Assembly: GCA_030637775.1 (NCBI GenBank)
Contig: DAOWFY010000176.1
Location: 1-10,587 of the forward strand
Length of the DNA stretch: 10,587 nucleotides
Source: DAOVGU01 sp030637775 [NCBI: bacterium]
GTDB taxonomy: Bacteria > Ratteibacteria > UBA8468
Reading direction: 5' to 3'
Shown: positions 6,281 to 10,587 of the stretch, piece by piece
Layout of the letters: the number at the start of each line of letters is the position of its first letter
Position numbering within the stretch: the stretch's first letter is position 1
Program-made: the position numbers and the translations under genes
The notes under the pieces: model-generated
The model's database searches: none
Seen by the model: the letters and a program-made list of their open reading frames with translations, nothing else
What the model was told of the DNA's origin: nothing

Positions 6281-6441
6281 ACTCTCCTTACAATTTCCGA
6301 ATGGTGATGTAGCCTCTATCGGTGCTGGTTATGCTTCAGAATGGGATTTTGGTATTAGTTTGGGGGGAGGATGGGCTTGCCGCCCTAAAAATTTGTCTTG
6401 CCGTGAAAGAATCTATTCGTAAAGAAAGACTTATCCAATAA
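6276..6441 (+). pseudogene. Remnant of a Gfo/Idh/MocA-type dehydrogenase
   Basis: Two short pieces in different frames look like parts of one gene. From 6276 one frame reads NKLSLQFPNGDVASIGAGY, resembling the strand block F.NG...S.... of the C-terminal domain of Gfo/Idh/MocA NAD(P)-dependent sugar dehydrogenases. From about 6337 the next frame reads LQNGILVLVWGEDGLAAL, then KICLAVKESIRKERLIQ and a stop at 6439. This matches the usual end of that family (NG..P.V.GEDG..AL.I.LA..ES...). In an intact enzyme more than 100 residues separate these blocks; here about 20 codons do. The piece starts immediately at the mazF stop, suggesting the toxin module landed in or replaced the rest of the gene. 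The identification rests on motif memory, not alignment. Confidence 0.55.
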
Positions 6442-6451
6442 TTCCATTTTG

Positions 6452-7180
6452 TTATTTGCTCTCTAAAATTCCTTCGGCAAAATTTAACAATTTTTTCACC
6501 CTATCAATTACAAATTTTGCATCTTCAGGGTTCAATTTAGCCTTTGGTTTATATCGTGCACTTGCTCGAAGATCAAGGCATAAATGAAGGTCGTGTCCAA
6601 ACTGCGAGGGAAGTTTTCCGGTTAAAACAAAAAGCTTACCAAATTGGGCTACTACTCCTCCATGTGAAGAGGCTAAAGGTTCTTTTGTACTAATGATCAA
6701 TGCCTTTACCAAAAGCTCGATAGCATTATATCCTGAATCAATCGCTAAGCGAGTTTTCTCCTGCCTCAAAGCATCCTCAGCATAACCTAAGAATTCCTTA
6801 GCCAGCTCTAGATAATCTTTAAAATTCAATTCCCATTCTGTGCCGGTTAATTTCGTAAAGATAGGACGGCCAAAATTAAGGACTTCCCAAAGGAAAGGTG
6901 AATGTCCTAAGGATTGCTCAAAATCCTCTTTTGACATAGGTACGATTTCGATCACTTGGTTTTCTTCACAGGCAAGGTTAAAGCTTATCTTACTCGCTAC
7001 TTCTAAAAGGCCCCATTCATTTATGTCGGAATAGATTACCAAGAGGTCAATGTCACTTTCAGGAGTATCCTTTTCCTTTGCAACACTTCCGAATAGATAA
7101 ATTCCTAAGATTTTCTCGCCGAGGCGATCTTTTAGTTGTGAAGTAAAACGTTCTATTACTCTTTCTTTCTCTTTTTCCAT
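6452..7180 (-). CDS. Fused MNT nucleotidyltransferase-HEPN domain protein
   Basis: The 242-residue protein joins two domains usually encoded by separate genes. Residues 1-110 are a minimal nucleotidyltransferase: LFGSVAKEKDTPESDIDLLV carries the GS (31-32) and the D-x-D pair (43 and 45) that bind metal and nucleotide. Residues 118-240 are a helical HEPN domain (AIDSGYNAIELLVKALI, then DLRASARYKPKAKLNPEDA and a final helix). In MNT-HEPN toxin-antitoxin modules the HEPN part is an RNase toxin and the MNT part adds nucleotides to it to silence it. Here the R-x4-6-H RNase motif is not visible: RASARYKP has no histidine. So a regulatory or housekeeping nucleotidyltransferase role is equally possible. 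The ATG at 7180 has no Shine-Dalgarno. The promoter in the right 35-bp repeat lies about 70 bases upstream. Confidence 0.8.
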   Translation of the reverse strand: MEKEKERVIERFTSQLKDRLGEKILGIYLFGSVAKEKDTPESDIDLLVIYSDINEWGLLEVASKISFNLACEENQVIEIVPMSKEDFEQSLGHSPFLWEVLNFGRPIFTKLTGTEWELNFKDYLELAKEFLGYAEDALRQEKTRLAIDSGYNAIELLVKALIISTKEPLASSHGGVVAQFGKLFVLTGKLPSQFGHDLHLCLDLRASARYKPKAKLNPEDAKFVIDRVKKLLNFAEGILESK

Positions 7181-7246
7181 TGATTATAATTTACTATATC
7201 TCAGATGAAAAATCAAACCGAAAGTTATTTTTAAAGAACTCAATGG

Positions 7247-7281
7247 GTTATAATAAGATAAATATGGTTTTCTGTCAAAAA
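7247..7281. repeat. 35-bp direct repeat, right copy
   Basis: Identical to 5597-5631. This copy lies 66 bp upstream of the MNT-HEPN ATG and immediately left of the hairpin array. Sequence outside the 35 bp is unrelated on the island side. To its right, the left copy continues into the ogt fragment while this copy continues into the full ogt upstream region. Confidence 0.95.
7250..7278 (-). promoter_or_regulatory. Promoter of the MNT-HEPN gene
   Basis: Minus strand: TTGACA (complement of 7273-7278), 17 bases, TATTAT (complement of 7250-7255), the same boxes as the hisI promoter because both sit in the 35-bp repeat. Transcription would start near 7243, giving a 5' untranslated region of about 60 bases without a visible Shine-Dalgarno. 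Confidence 0.65.
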
Positions 7282-7285
7282 GACC

Positions 7286-7342
7286 TTACCCCATTTAGAA
7301 ATATCAGAGATAGAAGACATCTGCCGGAATTTCTAACGGGGT
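7286..7342. repeat. Hairpin unit H0 upstream of ogt
   Basis: Nested inverted repeats: ACCCC (7288-7292) with GGGGT (7338-7342), TTAGAAAT (7295-7302) with ATTTCTAA (7329-7336), and CAGA (7305-7308) with TCTG (7320-7323). The unit is bracketed by the direct repeat TTACCCCATTT at 7286-7296 and 7343-7353. There is no T-run, so a terminator is unlikely. Confidence 0.75.
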
Positions 7343-7506
7343 TTACCCCATTTGCTGTGAGCAATTTCAGAGAAGCTAATTCTCTCCGCATATTGCTACT
7401 GAAGTAAGCTGATAATAAAATGTCGCAAGTTGCTGTGAGAAATATCAAGGAAGATTATCTACTCGCATATTGCTACTGAAGATAGCATATAGTATAGTGT
7501 CGCAAT
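7343..7506. repeat. Tandem ~77-bp repeat with hairpin units H1 and H2
   Basis: Copy 1 (about 7352-7429) and copy 2 (about 7430-7506) share TTGCTGTGAG at the start, GCATATTGCTACTGAAG in the middle and TGTCGCAA at the end. H1 folds as AGCAAT (7360-7365) with ATTGCT (7392-7397) and AGAGAA (7369-7374) with TTCTCT (7380-7385). H2 keeps the right arm ATTGCT (7469-7474) but has left arm AGAAAT (7438-7443), so one pair is lost. Copy 2 runs into the first codons of ogt. With H0 this array fills the stretch between the MNT-HEPN gene and ogt. Confidence 0.8.
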
Positions 7507-7757
7507 TTCAAAAAGCGGTCTATAAAGCGGTAAACCGGATCCCCTTTGGTCAAACAAGGTCTTACCAATGGGTGGCAAGAAAAACAGGAAGACCCAAAGC
7601 GGTTCGGGCAATTGGAGAGGCTCTAAAGAAAAACCCCTTCCCCTTTGCCATCCCCTGCCATCGGGTAATCAGAAAGGATAAAACCTTGGGTGGGTACATC
7701 CTGGGCAAGGAACTAAAGAAGAAACTCCTGAATTGGGAGAAAAATATTCTTAGTTAG
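7497..7757 (+). CDS. ogt: Ogt/MGMT-type methylated-DNA-protein-cysteine methyltransferase, single catalytic domain
   Basis: The protein repairs O6-alkylguanine by moving the alkyl group to its own cysteine. With a GTG start it has 86 residues. FQKAVYKAVNRIPFGQTRSY is the start of the catalytic domain, RAIGEALKKNP carries the DNA-intruding arginine finger region, and IPCHRVI holds the acceptor cysteine (residue 54). The usual amino-terminal domain is absent, so this is a minimal form. Alkyltransferase-like proteins are equally short but replace the cysteine, which is intact here. An in-frame TTG at 7470 would add nine residues, but these are tandem-repeat sequence. The GTG aligns with an ATG in repeat copy 1 (7420), both followed by TCGCAA. 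No good Shine-Dalgarno is seen for either start. Confidence 0.85.
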   Translation: MSQFQKAVYKAVNRIPFGQTRSYQWVARKTGRPKAVRAIGEALKKNPFPFAIPCHRVIRKDKTLGGYILGKELKKKLLNWEKNILS

Positions 7758-7792
7758 AATCCATCCCTTTAATAAAATTTTCTCAACCGCAC

Positions 7793-7820
7793 TTGACAAA
7801 AAAATATTTTGGGGTATAAT
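7793..7820 (+). promoter_or_regulatory. Consensus promoter of the regulator-pseudopilin-CBM9 run
   Basis: TTGACA (7793-7798), 16 bases, TATAAT (7815-7820): both boxes are perfect, with a spacer one base below optimum. Transcription should start near 7827, leaving about 24 bases to the preferred ATG at 7851. So strong a promoter in front of a repressor-type gene suggests it is held down by its own product, but no clear palindromic operator was found. Confidence 0.8.
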
Positions 7821-7850
7821 ATAATTAAAGAGTCGATGGAGCGAGGGAAT

Positions 7851-8966
7851 ATGAAAATTATCGAAAAAGGACCCATCCCCAAATATTATCAATTAAAGAC
7901 CATCATCGCCCAAAAGATTAAAGATAGAGAGTATCCTTCTTCTTCTCAAATCCCCTCTGAAGACCAATTGATGCAGCAATATCATTTAAGCTATTCTACA
8001 GTTAGCCGAGCCTTGAAAGAATTAGAGCAAGAGGGTTTGCTCTACTGCGTTCAAGGCAAAGGCACCTTTGTCTCCGATACAGATTCAGCTGATAAGTCTC
8101 CAAAAGAAGAGAAAAAGAGCAATAACATTGGGTTGCTTATCTTCCACGAAAAGAATTTCATTTCTACAGATCCATTTTTTACTACGATTATGAGTGCAAT
8201 CAAGGATGAAGCAAAAAATAGCAATATTACTTTATTTGCTACTTCTAAGAGTAAAATTTCTGATACCAAGAGATTTTCCCGAGAGCAAAATAGTATAGAT
8301 GGTTTAATTATTATAAGTCCAACAGTTGATATTGGCTATCTTCTCCAGATCCAAAAAAAGAAAATTCCTTATGTAGTAGTGGGCAGATACCCTCAACTCC
8401 CCAACTTGCATAGTGTCGATATAGATACCTCTTTTGGAACGCGACTGGCTCTAAAACACCTAATCAATTCAGGACACCGTCGAATTGGTTTTATCCATGG
8501 TCTTTTAGATCATACCGTTACTCAATATTCCTTACAGACCTATCAAAATATCCTAAAAGAAGAAAACCTTACTTTTGATAAAAGACTAGTTAAGGAAGGG
8601 AAATTTACCCTGAACGGTGGTTATCGCAAAACATTAGAATTACTTAACCTGTCCAAAATACCAACCGCTATCTTTGCTGCCAATTCCTCAATGGTTTTAG
8701 GGGTGATGAAAGCAGCTAGAGAAAAGGGAGTAAAGGTTCCTGATGAGATAGCGGTAGTTGGTTACGATGACTTCCCCTTTACCTCTTATCTCTCTCCCCC
8801 TCTAACTACTATCGCCCAGCCTATCGAAGAATTGGGAAAGATAGCAGTGAGAACGCTTTTTAAGCTTATTTCTGGGAAAACTAATCAACCGATTCAGATT
8901 TTACTAAAACCAAGATTAGTTACCAGAGAATCCTGCGGTGCTAAAATGGGAGGCGATAGAAGATGA
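7851..8966 (+). CDS. GntR/LacI hybrid transcriptional regulator (AraR-type architecture)
   Basis: The 371-residue protein has a GntR winged helix-turn-helix at the amino end (residues 8-76: PIPKYYQLKTIIAQKIKDRE, IPSEDQLMQQYHLSYSTVSR, VQGKGTFVSD). A short charged linker follows, then a LacI/GalR-type sugar-binding domain (91-370) with NNIGLLIF, the closing block VVGYDDFPFTSYLSPPLTTI and a late LVTRESC. The same domain order occurs in AraR of Bacillus. By family it should be a repressor released by a sugar ligand; the ligand cannot be told. The ATG at 7851 is chosen because GAGGG lies just upstream and MKIIEKGPIPKYYQLK starts in the family manner. ATG 7836 (five residues more) is the alternative. 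The stop is 28 bp before the pseudopilin gene, implying co-transcription. Confidence 0.92.
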   Translation: MKIIEKGPIPKYYQLKTIIAQKIKDREYPSSSQIPSEDQLMQQYHLSYSTVSRALKELEQEGLLYCVQGKGTFVSDTDSADKSPKEEKKSNNIGLLIFHEKNFISTDPFFTTIMSAIKDEAKNSNITLFATSKSKISDTKRFSREQNSIDGLIIISPTVDIGYLLQIQKKKIPYVVVGRYPQLPNLHSVDIDTSFGTRLALKHLINSGHRRIGFIHGLLDHTVTQYSLQTYQNILKEENLTFDKRLVKEGKFTLNGGYRKTLELLNLSKIPTAIFAANSSMVLGVMKAAREKGVKVPDEIAVVGYDDFPFTSYLSPPLTTIAQPIEELGKIAVRTLFKLISGKTNQPIQILLKPRLVTRESCGAKMGGDRR

Positions 8967-8994
8967 AAGGGAAATATAACAGGAAGGAGGCAAA

Positions 8995-9717
8995 ATGCAG
9001 TTAAAGAAAAGAGGTTCAAGTCAGGGACTGTCCCAGAATTACCGAGGAGCAAAGCGACTGGTAGATTCGGGACTGTCCCAAAAAGGAAAATGTGGGTTCA
9101 CCCTCATCGAACTTTTGGTGGTTATCACCATCATTGCCATTCTGGCCGCAATGCTATTACCGGCATTGAGGGAAGCCCGAGAAAAGGCCAGGCAGGTAGT
9201 ATGTATAAGTAACTTAAAGCAAATAGGACTGGCAATTATGATGTATGCGGATGATTACGATGAATATATACCTCCAGCTTTAGACCGACAAGTTCCGGAT
9301 CCAGGCAGGGGCGCTTGGGCAAAGTTGAGAAACGGTGGGTATTTAAAATCAAAATCAAAATTATATGACTGCCCTTCAGATACGACACGGGAACCGGGTC
9401 CATCCCCATTTACAAGCGGAGATTATGGTTATCACAATAATTTTTTCAAGTCCAATATCTCATATATTTATAGTTATCAGGCGGGTTACCGAGACTCTAC
9501 TGGTGGATGGATTTATAAACCAGTAAAATTATCTATGATTCGCAAACCAACCAAGGATTATATTGTTTGTGATGGTGAAACAAGTAAAGTTGGTACTTGG
9601 ACGTACTATTATGGAGTTGGATATTTTACCGACGCATTTGACGAAGCAGACCCTCGTCTATACGGCTGTCGTCATTCAGGAGGCAGTAATGTTCTTTTTA
9701 TGGATGGACACATGTAG
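8995..9717 (+). CDS. Type II secretion-like pseudopilin with H-X9-DG motif, 3' frameshift
   Basis: A GGAAGGAGG site 4 bases before the ATG fixes the start of this 240-residue protein. A long basic leader (residues 1-34) precedes the prepilin peptidase site [20 protein letters not shown], with Phe +1 and Glu +5. The helix continues [20 protein letters not shown], then [18 protein letters not shown], the standard entry of the DUF1559/H-X9-DG group abundant in planctomycetes and Lentisphaerae. The body has C(P) and aromatic-rich segments and ends [14 protein letters not shown], an exact H-x9-DG motif. The frame then hits TAG at 9715. The -1 frame continues VERWTQGDF...YQGDTWNP to 9779, so the natural protein was probably about 261 residues. 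Likely a surface or secretion-apparatus subunit; its role is unknown. The gene lies between a sugar-type regulator and a CBM9-like protein. Confidence 0.88.
   Translation: MQLKKRGSSQGLSQNYRGAKRLVDSGLSQKGKCGFTLIELLVVITIIAILAAMLLPALREAREKARQVVCISNLKQIGLAIMMYADDYDEYIPPALDRQVPDPGRGAWAKLRNGGYLKSKSKLYDCPSDTTREPGPSPFTSGDYGYHNNFFKSNISYIYSYQAGYRDSTGGWIYKPVKLSMIRKPTKDYIVCDGETSKVGTWTYYYGVGYFTDAFDEADPRLYGCRHSGGSNVLFMDGHM
9024..9079. repeat. Two GGGACTGTCCC palindromes inside the pseudopilin leader
   Basis: GGGACTGTCCC occurs at 9024-9034 and 9069-9079, each followed by A and spaced exactly 45 bp (15 codons), so both are read in the same frame as GLSQ. The sequence is an 11-base perfect palindrome around a central T. 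Both lie in the leader peptide that prepilin peptidase should remove, so the insertion could be harmless. Confidence 0.85.
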
Positions 9718-9779
9718 AACGTTGGACTCAGGGGGATTTTAATGCTAACAGGTATCAAGGGGATACGTGGAATCCGTAG
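9711..9779 (+). pseudogene. Out-of-frame C-terminal tail of the pseudopilin
   Basis: After DGH the main frame reads ATG TAG. From 9714 the -1 frame reads [14 protein letters not shown], then QGDTWNP, and stops at 9777-9779. Homologues typically continue DGHVE-W at this point, so the tail is the displaced end of the same gene. Removing two bases or adding one near 9711-9713 would restore it. No slippery heptamer is present. Confidence 0.75.
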
Positions 9780-9802
9780 TGTCAAAAACCAGAAAGGAGA
9801 AG

Positions 9803-10587
9803 ATGAGAATTGGGAAAATAATGATTAGAATAATGAGTAGTCTGTGCTTTATTTTGTTATTTTCGCCTATTGCTCTGGCTGAAGATGCTATTGCTTATCC
9901 TACTTATCCCTGCTATTTTCTTTCAGAAGAACCCGTCTTAGATGGAAAGTTAGAAGAGTCTATCTGGGATAAGATTCCTGTAGCTACCGGTTTCTTTCTC
10001 TTAGGAAGTGATGAGTATGCTCAAAAAAGACAGACCTCTTTCAAAGCTTTCTATAATGAAGAGGCTCTTTATCTGGGGATAGTCAGTGAAGAACCCGAAC
10101 CAGAAAAGATAAAGGCAGTTTCTGGAGACAGGGGGCCTCTCTGGAGAGAAGACCATATAGGGGTATATATCTTTCCCAAGGATGCCAAAAGATATTATCA
10201 GTTTCTCGTAAATTCTATCGGAGCCAGAAGGAGCGGGATAGCATCGGGTGGCGCACCAATGGATGCTTCCTCCTATGGCACCCAAATCCCTTTAGCCAAC
10301 TGGCAGGCTAAAATCTATCAAGGGAAAGGTTATCGGTCTTTAGAAGCAAAATTTCCTTTTAAGACTTTAAAAAAGAGACCAGAGGTTACAGAAAGGTGGA
10401 GAGTCAATGTTACCCGTAAGGTCGTTACAGATGCAAAGATAAGAGACTATGATTATAGGGAGTGGGAGAGGTTTACCACCTGGTCACAGCTATGGGAATG
10501 TGACCATGAACCAGAGAGTTTTGGCTCCTTTATCTTTAAAGAAAGACCTCCTTCCTCAAGAGAAGAGATAACTCAGTTAGAAAGCGA
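9803..10587 (+). CDS. Secreted CBM9/DOMON-like carbohydrate-binding protein, C-terminus beyond window
   Basis: The open frame from ATG 9803 (AAAGGAGA just upstream) runs to the window end, 261 codons. Residues 1-26 form a signal peptide: basic start, hydrophobic core LCFILLF, cleavage likely after SPIALA. The mature part begins with EEPVLDGKLEESIWDKIP, the typical opening of carbohydrate-binding module family 9-like domains. It continues with TSFKAFYNEEALYLGIVSEE, WREDHIGVYIFP and a YYQFLVNSIG strand, the repeated pattern of this beta-sandwich. The WRVNVTRKV, EWERFTTWS and ESFGSFIF segments complete one domain by about residue 245. Such domains bind sugars or sit in front of glycoside hydrolases or outer-membrane proteins. 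What follows here is cut off. It is 23 bp downstream of the displaced pseudopilin stop, so it is probably in the same operon. Confidence 0.85.
   Translation, partial: MRIGKIMIRIMSSLCFILLFSPIALAEDAIAYPTYPCYFLSEEPVLDGKLEESIWDKIPVATGFFLLGSDEYAQKRQTSFKAFYNEEALYLGIVSEEPEPEKIKAVSGDRGPLWREDHIGVYIFPKDAKRYYQFLVNSIGARRSGIASGGAPMDASSYGTQIPLANWQAKIYQGKGYRSLEAKFPFKTLKKRPEVTERWRVNVTRKVVTDAKIRDYDYREWERFTTWSQLWECDHEPESFGSFIFKERPPSSREEITQLES

Noticed and set aside
7180-7407. Plus-strand 75-codon open frame starting with TTG
   Set aside because: It crosses the 35-bp repeat and the hairpin units, has no ribosome binding site, and its codons are simply repeat sequence in translation.
7286-7506. CRISPR array
   Set aside because: Only three units, strongly diverged, with no constant repeat and variable spacer pattern, and no cas genes in the window.
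7809-7850. Longer start (TTG 7809) for the GntR/LacI regulator
   Set aside because: TTG 7809 lies inside the promoter spacer, upstream of the expected transcript start, so it cannot be translated from that promoter.
9705-9717. Programmed -1 ribosomal frameshift in the pseudopilin
   Set aside because: No X-XXY-YYZ slippery sequence precedes the stop, and no clear downstream stem was found; a mutation or sequencing error is simpler.
10001-10285. Minus-strand 94-codon open frame
   Set aside because: Antisense shadow of the CBM9-like gene with no recognisable motif or ribosome binding site.

Overview
The window looks like bacterial chromosome from an uncultured lineage. It is gene-dense, moderately AT-rich, and uses Shine-Dalgarno sites and sigma70-type promoters close to consensus. 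The housekeeping genes (plsX, rpmF, coaD, rsmD, hisI, secD, secF) do not fix the phylum. A GntR/LacI hybrid regulator, an H-X9-DG type pseudopilin and a secreted CBM9-like protein together recall Omnitrophota, Lentisphaerae/PVC bacteria and similar candidate phyla. That placement is an inference with low confidence.

Left part, minus strand (1-5587). One run reads rsmD > coaD > rpmF > plsX: 16S rRNA methylation, coenzyme A synthesis, ribosomal protein bL32 and phospholipid/fatty-acid entry, with junctions that overlap or nearly touch. A second run reads hisI > secD > secF, driven by a TTGACA-N17-TATTAT promoter only about 12 bases from the hisI ATG. Between the two runs sits a toxin-antitoxin pair: an AbrB-like antitoxin with its own promoter and a very strong ribosome binding site, then a RelE/ParE-like toxin with a GTG start.

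Middle part (5597-7757). This is an accessory island. It is bracketed by two identical 35-bp direct repeats (5597-5631 and 7247-7281), each containing the same minus-strand promoter. One lies in front of hisI, the other in front of a fused MNT-HEPN gene. Next to the left copy is a 29-bp fragment of the active-site region of the ogt gene that stands intact to the right of the island. Inside are an antitoxin-MazF pair whose antitoxin has ATA where its start codon should be, a decayed C-terminal piece of a Gfo/Idh/MocA-type dehydrogenase, and the MNT-HEPN gene. To the right of the second repeat are three tandem hairpin-forming units leading into ogt.

Right part, plus strand (7793-10587). A consensus promoter (TTGACA-N16-TATAAT) precedes a GntR/LacI hybrid regulator, a pseudopilin and a CBM9-like secreted protein that runs off the window. 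The short gaps suggest one operon, plausibly a sugar-responsive surface or secreted glycan-binding system. The pseudopilin carries two copies of the palindrome GGGACTGTCCC inside its leader peptide. It has a frameshift right after its H-X9-DG motif, which leaves a 21-codon tail out of frame.

A theme across the window is small palindromic repeats ending up inside coding termini: the rsmD 3' end, the pseudopilin 5' end and the ogt 5' end.
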